This document shows, one piece after another, positions 1 through 10,796 of a stretch of 64,000 bases of DNA. Numbering within the stretch: position 1 is the stretch's first letter; each line of letters opens with the position of its first letter. The notes under the pieces are model-generated. The model searched no databases. It had not been told where the DNA came from and worked only from the letters and a program-made list of their open reading frames with translations. The DNA is from Codonopsis lanceolata (Eukaryota; Streptophyta; Magnoliopsida; Asterales; Campanulaceae), in the NCBI GenBank assembly GCA_013146195.2, contig CM028379.1:90129401-90193400 (forward strand), written 5' to 3'. Made by a program: the position numbers and the translations under genes.

Positions 1-3000
1 AAGACCACCTGCTAGAAGTCGTTATCCGAAGCCGCTGCGCGTACTAACGGGATCACTGCACACACTAGGGAAAACAATCACACGGAGTGAGTCATAATGA
101 CCCAGTAAGTTTCTAAATGCAACATGTGGCATATTATGACATGGCATGGCATAAATGCACAAACACATAGAATCATGGTATCATGCTAGTATACCATCAT
201 GAAACATGTACTTAATTTTTAAAGCACATAAACTCACATAAATCAAGTAGCATATTATTTTTCATATAAATGCTCATAAATAACCATGTGTAACAGTAAA
301 CGTAAATCGAACCGTTACAAACAAATCCGGGTTCAAAACCCAACCAACTTACCATGAGATCCAATCTCAAACCATGATCCGGGCTAAATTCCCAATTAAT
401 CATACCCTGGGGTTTCCTCCCCAAATAATCATAACTCATCAGTTTCCTTTAATGAGTACTCGTTACATTCATCCAATCTCCGGATGAGAAATGGGAGCTC
501 GAAAGTAGGCTAGATGACTCTCTCTCGAGACCACATCCCACTATTGGCCAAATAGTGAGGAGAAAAAGGACCCAATGCAACGATTCATAGCGATTGTTCC
601 CAAAGACTATGAATCGTCCCATTTCCGACACAACAACCAAACCCGCCAGCTGGACTTTAAACCAATCGTTCAAGTAGATATTTACTTGCATAAACCAATG
701 AGACCAATTCATTATTATCGGGCTCATTAAATCATGTAGGACATAATGCTCTACGACAACTCATAAACCATGCACATAAATGCATATAACCACGTAGGAC
801 ATAGTGTTCTACGAAATCTCATAAATCATGCATATATTTGCATATAAACAAATAGGGCATAATGCTCCATAAAATCCCATAATCCATGCACATCTTTGCA
901 TATAATCAAGTAGGATATAATGCTCTACCAAATATCAAGAACAATGCATATATTTGCATATAACCAATGTGTTTAACTAACTTACAAGTTTAGTTTAAAA
1001 ACTACATATTGAGGTACTTATTATTCCTCAAGTCATCAACCCAGTCAAGTATAGCATACAAGCTTAATAAAACATAATATGAGGTCTTCCATAATCCTCA
1101 ACTCAAATCAACCCAAAGACTACTACGCTAGTCTCAAAATATCCACAATTCAAGACTTATTATTTTAGTCTTTTATTTTAAGTACACCGGACTCGATCAT
1201 AGTCCTAATCGTCACACATGATCGATAACACCAACCCCATACTCAAAAACATCATGACTACTCCATAGTCACTTTCTCACAATATTTCCATATACGCCAA
1301 GAACCAAAATCCTTAAGAAGAGAATTCTTTCTTAATCTTCTCTTAAATATTCTCGTGACCTTATGTGGGTCTCTATTGTCCCATGCTCTAACAAGCATGC
1401 CCAAAATATATTTCCTGTAAGTCTCCATAACATGAGTGTCGCCATTGGACACAAACCAAAACCCGGTGAGCACAAACACAACCCAAACAAACCCAAACAT
1501 TGTAGGGTTTCAACCCAAGGCTTTTTATCATTTTGTTGGCCTTATAACGACTCATTTGAGTCTTACTAACACATTTTGTTCTTTATGTGTTTTATAACTC
1601 CACACCGAAATAAATCATTAAAGTTTACAAACAATTCCCAATAGTCATTAGGGCTTAATTCCCAAGACTAAAATCTCCACAACACATCACAATCATGACC
1701 CATTTAAAGTTTGGAAGTTATATGTTTCACTTCACTAATCAAACGAAATCCAAACGTCGTAGGATTTCAACCCAAGTTCACTTAGCACGTTATCGAACTT
1801 ATAATGACTCCGTTGAGTCCAATCTACCCTTTCTAAAATTTTAGGGCATAGATGCCATGGTTCTCAATACCCTTTATATTCGTAACTAACATTAATAGCC
1901 ATCTTCCCAAGTTCGTTTAACTCACATAAACTCAACAAAACCTTTATCAAAGCAACATAGAACAAATTCTTCAATTCGAGCATAACTTCATTCAAGTCCT
2001 CTTACCAATCATAATTTCCAAATCATGATTAAATCATACCACATAGTTTAATATACTCTATTAAACATGTATAACACTGTAATTAGGCTTACAATCATGT
2101 TTAACAAGCCAAAACATAATTTGGGGAAAAATCCCTTCCAAGCATCTCAACCAAATCGAGTTCAATATCCATGGGAAATTCACATAGCCAAGTTTAATAG
2201 ATTATTTAGCACATGAATTTCTCCTAAATCAAGGTCTCACATAGGTTCAATCAAAATCTATCATCAATTGAAAACCTAGGGTTCATGCATTTCTACAAAC
2301 CCTAACAATGGCATCCATTGACCTCACATAGCATGAATGATTGTTTCCCTAGGGTCAATGGAGCCCAAAAGAAGAAGGAGAGAGGTAGAAACTTACAGAA
2401 ATCAGCCCCTCACAAATAGCAAATTCGAAATCCAAGAGATGGTGTCTATCCCTTCAGCTCTCTCTTCAATCTTGCAGGTAGAATGGGGGAAGAAGATCCT
2501 AGCAATGGCTTCCAAGCTCAAGCCCTTCAAGAACCCTGGAAATTGCCCTCTCAAGCTCTCTGTTGAGTTCTCGCAGAAGACACAAGAAGAAGAAGTCATA
2601 TCTGTTGGCCGACTGAATGAGAGAGTGCGCTGGTTTTTGGTTTAAATAGGGGGGATTAATTCTCCTTAATCACTCACTAATCAACCTCTAAACCCCTAAT
2701 AGATGTTTAGGACAAGTTTTAGGCTAAGTAGAAGGGTTTAGGTTAGGTTTAAGTTGGGTTTAGGGGGTAAAAATCGGACTGTGCGCAAACCAGAGCAAAA
2801 TCCCGTAATCTGCCCCCAGTACTTGAGGCGGGCGCCTGGCATCAAGTGAGGCGGGCGCCTCATACTGAAATCCAGCATTCCAAGGTTTGTTCATTCCTTG
2901 CTTGGTCCCGGACTCTCCCGCATGCATCCTCGAGCCTTAAAGCTTCGAAATGGCTCACAATTGAACCCTTAAAGTCCTCAAACATTAAACTAATCCATCC

Positions 3001-3624
3001 AAGTCTCAAACCACTTTTAAAGTAGGTCTAAACTCCCATAAACAACACCCGAAACAACCCGGGGCAAAACCGACACAAGCCGTAACAACTTTCTATCGAA
3101 ACGTCGAACGAAACCACAAACCGACGGGTAAAAACCCATGATTATAAACACCTATAAGGGCTACAAAATAGGCCTGAATGCCTCTCAAATGATAAGCGAC
3201 AGATAGGAGAAATAAGCTCCCGAAAGACGAGACGATCGCCCGGCTCAATCTCGAACTACGCGAAAAGGAGAATTGCTATTCTCGAAGCGTCAAAACTTCA
3301 CGAGGCTTATGGAATGCATCCAATTAGATGTCTAACACATCTAAACATGTTATTTAATCATCATGTAAAGATCTGGGACCAAATCGAGGTCAAGAACACA
3401 AAATCCGAATAAACTCTCAATCGCGTCGCATTTCGACTATCGTCGGGTTACGACTTTTGACTTTAACAAGTCAACAACTATAAGGCATATCTTAAAAGTG
3501 TTTTAGTCTTAATGTGATCTCTCATACACATCTAGACTCTCTCACAAACCAAACAAGCAATCAACCAGAGAAGAAATGCGAGCATTGCACGCAATTCAAG
3601 CTAACCGGGAATCGGGATCTTACA
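1..3624 (-). mobile_element. Ty3/gypsy LTR (Tekay/Del-like), cut by window edge
   Basis: This is a long terminal repeat read on the minus strand; its minus-strand start is TGTAAGATCCCG at 3624, and the other end lies before the window. It is homologous to the complete solo LTR at 18954-21861: bases 1-120 match about 19600-19700, and 2300-2420 match about 20815-20930 (both include the phrase TCCCTAGGGTCAAT). A TATA-like TATTTAAA lies on the minus strand near 2645, which fits a retroelement promoter. The copy carries an extra tandem-repeat block. Small open frames at 2337-2645 and elsewhere are chance frames in LTR sequence. Whether this is a solo LTR or part of a longer element cannot be seen. 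The lineage assignment is by LTR resemblance and is an inference. Confidence 0.75.
733..970. repeat. Short tandem repeat block inside the LTR
   Basis: Four degenerate copies of a unit of about 58-61 bp lie here. Each has a GTAGGACATAATGCTCTACG-like core (near 733, 794, 851 and 909) followed by an AT-rich stretch with ATGCATATA. The solo LTR at 18954-21861 lacks a comparable block, so this copy has expanded. Confidence 0.7.
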
Positions 3625-4053
3625 TTATGACTACTAGATTTGTTTATTGGTAGATGAAACTGTGTGTTTCATTGGGTTGAATACCTATTTCCTTGGCTTC
3701 TTTGCTCTTACTCCATCAAAGAGGAGAAAGATCAGGGAAGAATCATAATGTGTTGGAGTACATTTATGTTGTATGTTCTTATAATTGCAGCACGTGCAAA
3801 CCGATGTTCAGTCTTTAGACCTTACTTGGGTAATCGGAAAATAGAGCAAAGATTGGGATACCCGCTCCTTCCTCCATAAAACCTTTTCTGAACGTCATGC
3901 GATCGTCGCTTGAATCTATGTCAACAACAAGATTGTTGAATTATTTTTCTCAATGTCATGGTGTTTTGTTTGGGTACTATATATACGGAATGTTAAAACA
4001 TTAATTTGGTTGTCAACCCATTTTTTATTGATCTTTCCCCTTGGTGGAAATAG
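3625..4053. other. Sequence between LTR and first visible exon
   Basis: Single-copy-looking AT-rich sequence, probably intron or 5' region of the coiled-coil protein gene that follows. A short open frame at 3664-3879 shows no recognisable domain. No convincing exon was found that ends in the phase needed to join the exon at 4054. Confidence 0.4.
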
Positions 4054-5442
4054 GTATTGTAGATCCTAACCTACTACTGGAACTATTTGCAATGTATCGG
4101 GATTGGCAAGAGAAAGCAGCCCAGAATATTAGTAAAGGACAGGTTTGCTTCTATTTGACATTGATAGTAGATGTGCGTTTAGAACATGTTTGTGAAGCTT
4201 ATAATGATTGTTTATGATTTCATGGGATAGATCAGATCTGTACCAGTTTCTTATGCACCCTGACATGAACATACTTCCCCCCTTCATTATCCAGATCTGA
4301 ATATGAGGAGGATTTAAGAAATTGGGTTTATCCATCCAGATCTGGAAGGACAACATTTATATGCACACACATATGAATACTCCCTCAATTCCTTGCAAAG
4401 AGTCCGGTCTTTAGTTTTGCGATCAACTTGATTAAAATTTGACTAAAAGATTTATACTAATTTTACTTGTCTTTACAAAATTATAGAAGATGCCAATCAT
4501 AGTATTTTTACTGTAGTGTTTACTGTTTAGTGATTGAAATTTAATTACCTTAACTAGAATAATGCATGTTCAGTATTGATTTGATATATTCATATGGTGA
4601 CTCTTAAAAATAGAAAGTAGACTTTTGAATGTAACGGAAAGAGTATAAGAAACTGCTTCAGTAATCCAGCACGAGGCTCCTGAAGAGCAAGACTGCTTCC
4701 TTAGTTCATATGCGTGTCATTCGGGTCACAATGGCTCAAAGACAGTTTACGGAATATTTGTGCACACAAGAACTATTATAGATCCATTACATCATTTCAA
4801 ATCCGCGTCAACCTCCTTTGGCCACCATTTATCTCTTTGTTGTGATGACTTGATTGAGTGTTTTCCTTGCCACAATCTCATCTTACTGCCTTTGAGGCCA
4901 TTGTGACCCGAATCCCCTCTCAAAATTGATTGCATTTGTGGCACGTGCAGTAAGTTGGTTGTTGCTGCTGCAGGATGAAATAGAAAACAAGATCGACGTT
5001 GCAGATGCTTTGGCAGGTAAACTTCTTCAGCGTTATAATTACTCTGTCTCGGCAATGAAGACAACTTCAAATCATTTATCAGAAGGTACCTGCTTAATCT
5101 CATTAATGGAAGTGCTTCTTAAACATTACATATATTGGAAACGTGTTTTTACATTTCCACTACATTCCTTGTTTGGTGGGCTTAGTAGAGATCTTGCTGT
5201 AAAATTTTTCCTTCTTTTTGTTTACGTTCAAAAAAATGCATGCAGTTGATGGGTTGCAAGTGGAAATTGGGGAGCTGAAAGGAAGGTTGACTGAGGTGAT
5301 TAGCAATTGTGATGCTTTATGCAAGAGAATTGCCGCTGAAGGACCAGAATCACTTAAATCATCTATCAAGCCGTTTGCAACCAACTTAGAAATGACCACC
5401 AGCCCTTCTTCTCCAAAAACAGCTACAAAAGAGGCAAATTAG
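4054..5442 (+). CDS. Small conserved coiled-coil protein, 3' exons (5' end not found)
   Basis: Three exons join in frame with GT/AG borders: 4054-4142, 4974-5085 and 5246-5442, stop TAG at 5440-5442. Phases agree: exon 1 ends on a codon boundary, exon 2 ends one base into a codon, exon 3 supplies the other two. The first begins two bases before an ATT codon and encodes ...VDPNLLLELFAMYRDWQEK; the second continues with DEIENKIDVADALAGKLLQR; the third encodes VDGLQVEIGELKGRLTEVI, then CDALCKRIAAEGPESLKSSI, and a Ser/Thr-rich tail. Charged heptad-like stretches suggest a coiled coil; there is no signal peptide or membrane segment in the visible part. The pattern looks like a conserved plant protein, but I cannot name it. 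A component of a small coiled-coil complex is possible but unproven. The upstream exon must end one base into a codon and was not located; it may lie beyond the LTR at 1-3624. Two repeats sit in the 4143-4973 intron. Confidence 0.7.
4380..4643. mobile_element. Stowaway-like MITE (diverged)
   Basis: A 264 bp element in an intron. Its left end CTCCCTCAATTCC and degenerate right end ending GGAAAGAG are flanked by TA on both sides (4378-4379 and 4644-4645). It follows the pattern of the CTCCCTCCGT family at 7855 and 50905 but is strongly diverged. Confidence 0.55.
4719..4913. repeat. Intronic inverted repeat (27-28 bp arms)
   Basis: The arm at 4719-4745 (ATTCGGGTCACAATGGCTCA onward) is the reverse complement of 4886-4913 apart from one extra base and one mismatch. 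The spacer is about 140 bp. A transcript across it could fold into a hairpin. No transposon ends were recognised. Confidence 0.7.
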
Positions 5443-6287
5443 CACTTAAACCACTAATATCACATTTACTTTTCCCCATTTTTTGTGTACAGTTCCCCTA
5501 TAGAATTCATTTTCCATGGATTTGAACTTGACTTATCCTTTGCCATGTACATTTTTCAGAACTCAAAGCAATACTTGATCCTTACAGTTGTATGCTGTAA
5601 AAGAAAATTCACATTCCAAACACACACAAACAAATATACTCAGATTTGAACTAATTTCATCGCGGATAATTCAGGCCCCATCCAGGCCTCCCGCTAAGAA
5701 GTGTTTTTCACTACTGCCTTAAGATTGCAACTACTTGTCCCTTCTAAGTTCTACCAGCCAGAGCCAGTGCTGAATGATTTCATTTGTCTAGCTTGAAGAT
5801 TTGACCTGGAGAGCGTGCACATACACACACACACACACAGATCTAAGTTAAGACAAATCTTGGTGATGAACCAAAAACCCAAGCTGCCGTCACACACGTC
5901 ACTAAGCAGATTTACCCTATCAGCATTTGTCACTTGTTAGATCAGTGAATAATGCTGCCCTATCGGGGGTGTAATTTAGAGCTGAAGATAGTATGAAAAT
6001 GCATTTCTAAAAGAGTTGCAATGTAACAGTAAATTTTTCTATAAATATCCGCGGACTGAATTGATTGGGTTGAACAAGTTTAAGAAGAACCCAACAACAT
6101 TGAAACATTTTTGAATAAGGAAAAAAATTACTACAAAAATAAAACAGTAATACTCATACTCTACTCATCTATAGGGCAATCATTAATCAAGTGTATTAAC
6201 CCCTACAAATCAAAGTCGAAAAAGGACATAAATTTTTCAAAAACTAGAATTAAATTTCACCATAATTGAAGTAAAGAGTGAAGACAT
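5443..6287. other. Convergent intergenic region (3' UTRs)
   Basis: Lies between the stop codons of the coiled-coil protein gene (+) and GMD (-), so it should hold both 3' UTRs. It contains a short CA run near 5824-5840. Nothing else was recognised. Confidence 0.6.
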
Positions 6288-7400
6288 CTATGGCTGTTGT
6301 TGAGCATCCATGTAACCAGCATCAACCAATACTTTCTCTCTCTTAGCCAATTCAACATCCTCCTCCACCATCATCTTCACCAGCTGCACAAACCCAACTT
6401 TCGGTTTCCACCCCAGTACCTTCCTCGCCTTGCTAGAATCCCCCTTCAAATTGTCCACCTCCGTCGGTCTGAAATACCTCTTATCGATCACCACATGGTC
6501 TTTCCAGTTCAATCCTACATACCCGAATGACACTTCAAGGAACTCCTCCACCGTGTGGGATTCCTCTGTCGCCACCACGTAGTCGTCGGGTTTCTCCTGT
6601 TGCAGCATCATCCACATTGCTTCCACGTAGTCCCCGGCGAAGCCCCAATCTCTTGAAGCCGATAAATTGCCGAGAAATAGTTTGCTCTGGAGTCCGATCT
6701 TTATGCGGCCCACTGCCCGGGTGATCTTACGGGTCACGAAGTTCTCGCCGCGGCGGGGGGATTCGTGGTTGAATAAAATTCCGTTGCAGGCGTAGATCCC
6801 GTATGCCTCCCTGTAATTGACTGTGTACCAGTGCGCAGCGCATTTTGAAGCCGCATAGGGTGATCTGGGGTGGAACGGCGTCGTTTCGGACTGCGGAGGC
6901 GGGGTGGATCCGAACATTTCAGACGATCCAGCTTGGTAGTACTTGATGTTGGACCTACCACTGGCGGAGATGTGGGACCTGACGGCTTCGAGAAGACGTA
7001 GGGCGCCGGTGGCGACGACGTCAGCGGTGTAATCGGGGATCTCGAATGAAACGGCGACGTGGGACTGGGCGGCTAAGTTGTAGACCTCGTCGGGGAGGAG
7101 GGTGTCGAGCCAGCGGCGGAGGGAGGAGGCGTCGGTAAGATCGGCGTAATGGAGCTTCATACGGGCCTTGTGAGCATTGTGGGGGTCGATATAGATGTGA
7201 TTGATGCGTTGGGTGTTGAAATTGGAGGAGCGACGGATCAAGCCGTGGACCTCGTAGCCTTTGTCAAGGAGGAATTCAGTGAGGTAGGAGCCGTCTTGGC
7301 CGGTGATGCCGGTGATTAGAGCTACTTTGCGCTTGGGGGTAGATGAGTCCTCTGTGCCATTGGTGGATCCGGATCTGGTAGTGTCAGTTTCAGATGCCAT
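6288..7400 (-). CDS. GMD: GDP-D-mannose 4,6-dehydratase
   Basis: A single uninterrupted 370-residue frame. The enzyme converts GDP-D-mannose to GDP-4-keto-6-deoxy-D-mannose in the cytosol, the first committed step toward GDP-L-fucose for cell-wall polysaccharides and glycoproteins. It is an extended short-chain dehydrogenase. After a Ser/Thr-rich N-terminus, the NADP-binding GxxGxxG loop is GITGQDG at residues 31-37. The SSEMFG segment at 159-164 carries the catalytic Ser/Glu, and the YxxxK pair is Tyr182/Lys186. The family signature NHESPRRGENFVTRKI is at 211-226. The C-terminal substrate region includes RYFRPTEVDNLKGD at 308-321. Length matches plant family members of about 370 residues (Arabidopsis MUR1/GMD2 and GMD1), which are also intronless. 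The start at 7398-7400 gives the usual variable leader before KRKVALITG. All key residues are present, so the gene looks functional. Confidence 0.97.
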   Translation of the reverse strand: MASETDTTRSGSTNGTEDSSTPKRKVALITGITGQDGSYLTEFLLDKGYEVHGLIRRSSNFNTQRINHIYIDPHNAHKARMKLHYADLTDASSLRRWLDTLLPDEVYNLAAQSHVAVSFEIPDYTADVVATGALRLLEAVRSHISASGRSNIKYYQAGSSEMFGSTPPPQSETTPFHPRSPYAASKCAAHWYTVNYREAYGIYACNGILFNHESPRRGENFVTRKITRAVGRIKIGLQSKLFLGNLSASRDWGFAGDYVEAMWMMLQQEKPDDYVVATEESHTVEEFLEVSFGYVGLNWKDHVVIDKRYFRPTEVDNLKGDSSKARKVLGWKPKVGFVQLVKMMVEEDVELAKREKVLVDAGYMDAQQQP

Positions 7401-7525
7401 TGTTGGTGTTTTTTCTTTTAATATTTTGACTGTGCTCTGCTGTGCGAGGAAAATGGTGGGGAAAGAGGGAAAGAAAGGAGTGGGGGTGGGAATGGTGGCG
7501 GTGTTGGGGGGGAATACTTATAAAG
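7401..7525 (-). promoter_or_regulatory. GMD 5' UTR and TATA-like box
   Basis: Upstream of the GMD start, on the minus strand, a TATA-like CTTTATAAG lies at 7517-7525. It is followed by a pyrimidine-rich leader of about 90 bases (CT-rich on the minus strand) up to the ATG. Such CT-rich leaders are common in plant housekeeping genes. The transcription start is inferred. Confidence 0.5.
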
Positions 7526-7854
7526 AGAGGGGGAAGGGGTGCGATTACGCGCTTTTTTTCTTTTTTTACTTTGGCAGTCATTCACTTCGGGACAGCCATG
7601 ATTTAATGAGGTTTCAGTACTGTTAATAGTTCAGAAGATGGACCAAAATGGCCCTCTCGTGTTTGTGTAACATGGCTTTGTAGTTGGTTAGCGTAACAAA
7701 AACGAAAGGACCAAAAGGGCCCCGTGCTTTTGTAAAATGTAGTAGGCTAGCATCACTCACTAGTTCAATAGGTTAACGACTTAACGTAAGTTAACTGATG
7801 TAATATCTACCGGTCCACAGATACGGAAAGAAATTACCTTCGCCTTACAAGGTA
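7526..7854. other. GMD upstream region
   Basis: AT-rich sequence between the GMD TATA-like box and a Stowaway MITE. It presumably holds the proximal promoter. No specific element was recognised. Confidence 0.4.
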
Positions 7855-8112
7855 CTCCCTCCGTTCCTAAAAAATCGTCCTGCTTGACCCGGCGCACAGT
7901 TTAAGAAAAAATAATTGATTTGATTATTTATATTGGTTTAATGTGTAGTTTCCTTTAATGTCTATGTATATGTGACCCATATTTAAAGTAGAGTGAAAAA
8001 GTAAAGGTAAAATGGTAAAAGTGGTGTTCTAAAAAGGTAAGTTTCAAAGTGGACAATTATTTTGGGACGGACGAAAAAGGAAAGGAGGACGATAATTTAG
8101 GGACGGAGGGAG
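7855..8112. mobile_element. Stowaway MITE (Tc1/mariner type), 258 bp
   Basis: Terminal inverted repeats CTCCCTCCGTTCCTAAA and its complement (ending GGACGGAGGGAG) are flanked by the TA target duplication at 7853-7854 and 8113-8114. It has the same length and nearly the same sequence as the element at 50905-51162. It has no coding capacity and depends on a mariner-type transposase elsewhere. Confidence 0.9.
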
Positions 8113-8827
8113 TAAATCATTTGTTGGTGTAGGAATTCGCAGCCCTTACCTTAAAAGATATGTGGACAGCTGATTAGACTCGATCACATAGTAACATATT
8201 GGATTATTGACAAGATGACCCTCCTTATTTTGTTTAAGATCAATATATCTTTTGGTCGCTCAATTTTCTTTTTGAATTTTTTAGTTTGGTCCTATTTATC
8301 GTTTTTTTTTGTGAGATTCCCTCTCGTCGTTACCGTCACATTTACTGTCAATTTTGTTATGAAATGGCGAAAATACCCTTGCAAATAAGTTTATGGCTAG
8401 ACTTTTCATAAGTGCAAAATAGAGTGGCTAATGTCAAATTAATGTTGCAAAAATAGTATGTTTGGCAGGAAGAACGATATTATATTGGACATTCCAGCCA
8501 AATCTCATCCCCAATCGAGGTCCTCCATCTCTTCGCACAGTCTTGAGCCGCATTTCCCCCCTCTGGCGAACTTCGAAACCCTAGCCAAGTCTTTTTCTCG
8601 CCGCAACTAAAATCTTCGTTCAAGTTCTCCCAATTATGATCGTCTCCACTCGCAGCTCCGATCGACCATCATCATCACCGAAAAATTAGCAACATACATT
8701 CAGAATCGAGCTCGTACAACTGTGATCCAAGTCAACCTAGGGGTTGAATTGGGTGAAAACTTGCAAACTCCTAGTAAGACCTTTCAAGTTTTTTGACTCA
8801 AAATTCTTTAATTTGGAAATTAGCTGC
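8113..8827. other. Intergenic sequence with a 5'-UTR-like patch
   Basis: AT-rich sequence followed by a GC-richer patch at about 8480-8720 with ACTTCGAAACCCTAGCC near 8570, a motif typical of plant gene leaders. It is cut off by the retrotransposon LTR starting at 8828. No open frame could be assigned. Confidence 0.4.
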
Positions 8828-9178
8828 TGTATACGCCCCAATTTTGTACCACTGGTATGTAACATTGACATGCGATATCAAGACCTGTTGAAACTTAACA
8901 AATGTCAAGTTACAGGGTTTAAAAATGCAAAAAGACAAAGCAGGATGCGTGAAACAGTGAAATGCAGGGGCTAGAGTGTCAAAAAGGAGGCAAAGTTTGA
9001 AGGCCTGGCGCTGCCACAAAGCCTTGTGGGCACGGCGCCCACCATGCATGGGTTCGACGCCAAGCCCCCAAACAGTGCTCCTCGTTTTAACGCATTGCAC
9101 AAGCCTTCAAGCGCGCGGTACAAGCGGACGAAGCACAAGAAGAAAATCGCAAATGTCAGCGGTGTCCCTCCTCTCACC

Positions 9179-9186
9179 TATAAATA
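9179..9186 (+). promoter_or_regulatory. TATA box of the Ogre-type LTR
   Basis: TATAAATA in the context CACCTATAAATAGAGG, within the LTR. It probably sets the start of the retroelement transcript about 30 bases downstream. Confidence 0.65.
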
Positions 9187-10079
9187 GAGGTGTCCGCTTC
9201 AGTTTTTGGGACACACACATAAAGCCACTATTACGCTGTGCGTTTATTTTACGCCGTGATATAGAGCGATCGTGAGATAGTGAGTTCCCCCTCCTATAAA
9301 GCCTCGAAACTCTGCCAAATCTCCTCCAAACACAAAACCAACCGGTCAAAGTGAGTCTTAGCCCCCCCCCAGCTAGGTTTCCATCCTATTTCCTCGGTCC
9401 AAAAATCCCAAAAAGAGCAGTTGCTCTGCCCGAATCCAAAGGCCAAATCCGCCAGAAGCAAGCAGTTGCTCTGCCCGATTTCCGCCAGCGACAAGCAAAC
9501 AAACAGCAAAAAAAAAAAAAAACAAGCAGTTGCTCCGCTTGTTTGACGGTGCCCAGAAGCAACTTTCGAAAGCAGTTATTCTACCCGAACCACAGTAGCA
9601 GCAAAAAGACTCCCCCTCCCGGAAGGACAGAGCGAGCGCACCTAACGCTCTTAAAGGTGAGCCTTTAAGGGTTTTATTTATAAAAATGCTATTTTCATCC
9701 GGCTCAACGTAAAAAAAATATAAGTTGTTATGCTGGCCGGGTCTATTTAGAAAATAGCATTAAAAGAGCCATTATTATGGCCAAATATTTTTAAATGTAT
9801 TTGTAATTACTGGAATGAGATGACTGCAAGTCTGTAAATAATGTAGACCCAGATATATTTGCTTTTAATGCTTTATTTATTTGCTCGAAAAATATAATAA
9901 AAACATACTTTAACTAAAAACTGTTTTGAGACAAAAAGGGCGAGTTGGGTGCCTAGCATTTTCCTAACTCGTAATTTAGCCTCCGAACCATTTTTTACAA
10001 ACTCTGGTTTATTTTTGTTTTTCTTTGTTTTTCCTTAAAATAAAGATGACGACTCTGTCAAAACATTTTGGATCACAGT

Positions 10080-10760
10080 GAGGCCCGCAACATCCTTTCT
10101 TGCACTTTTCCGTTTTCCTCTAAATAAGGGAGGATGAGAATGAAAGGGTGATGCATTTCCTGCATCTTGTTTTCCCCTAAACAATGGAGGATGAGATACG
10201 GGGAGCCTAAAGCACTCATAGCGATCCAAAATAAATCTAAGGTCATGGTAAGTTCGCAACATCCTTTTTTTGCACTTTCTCGTTTTCCCCTAAACAAGGG
10301 ACGATGAGAATGAAAAGGATGATGCATTTTATGTGTCTTGTCTTCCCCTAAACAAGAGAGGGTGATATACGGAAGAAATCCTAGGCACTCATAATGACCT
10401 AAGGCAATTTTCAAAAAGTCCATAGTGAGGCAGGACGTGTTCCCATGTGCTCTCGTAATATCTTTTTTTTGCACTTTTCCGTTTTCCCCTAAACAAGAGA
10501 CGATGAGAATGAAAAGTATGATGCATTTTCTGTATCTTATTTTCCCCTAAACGAGGGAGGGTGAGATACGGAAAAATCCAAAGCTCTCATAATGGACCAA
10601 AACTCACTCGGTGACCGAGGTGTATTCAACGCGCTTTTTGACAACACCTTTTCTGCATTTTTAATTTCGTCTTCCCCTAAACAAGGGAGGGTGGAATGGA
10701 AAACGTAGTGTCCTTCCGCAACTCGCGTTTCCCTAAAAAAGGGAGCGCGGGATCCGGGAG
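10080..10760. repeat. Tandem array in the 3' part of the Ogre-type LTR
   Basis: About four degenerate units with a period near 190 bp. Each has two copies of a CCCCTAAACAAGGGAGG-like motif with an intervening GATGCATTTTCTG-like segment. Good matches lie near 10115, 10171, 10283, 10345, 10480, 10542, 10675 and 10730. Minus-strand frames at 10035-10776 are by-products of the repeat. Confidence 0.8.
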
Positions 10761-10778
10761 ATCCCGAGGCACCCACAA

Positions 10779-10796
10779 TGGCGACTATGCTGGGAG
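10779..10796 (+). other. Primer-binding site (tRNA-Arg type)
   Basis: TGGCGACTATGCTGGGAG follows the LTR end after one base. It closely resembles the TGGCGACTCTGCTGGGGA-like site of Tat/Ogre retrotransposons. This is established family knowledge; the match was made by eye. Confidence 0.8.

Larger units (their letters stand above)
8828..10777 (+). mobile_element. 5' LTR of a Tat/Ogre-type Ty3/gypsy element
   Basis: The LTR starts with TGTATACGCCCCAATTTTG and ends with CACCCACA just before a primer-binding site. It is about 1.95 kb. It contains a TATA box at 9179-9186, repeated GCAGTTGCTCTGCCCGA-like units around 9417-9590, and a tandem array at 10080-10760. Placement rests on the following primer-binding site, which has the tRNA-Arg-like form used by Tat/Ogre elements. 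The left boundary is inferred from the TG start. No second LTR was found in the window. Confidence 0.75.

Noticed and set aside
733..970. CRISPR-like spaced repeats
   Set aside because: The repeats are degenerate, AT-rich and contiguous within a plant LTR, without constant-length unique spacers.
2337..2645. 102-residue open frame on +
   Set aside because: It lies in LTR sequence, is antisense to the element, and the related LTR at 20.8-21.1 kb does not preserve the frame.
6734..6961. Open frames within the GMD locus on both strands
   Set aside because: These are shadows of the GC-rich GMD coding region in other frames.
10035..10776. Minus-strand repetitive frames encoding HPPLFRGK-type units
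   Set aside because: They follow from the tandem repeat in the Ogre-type LTR, and the repeat is not a multiple of codons throughout.
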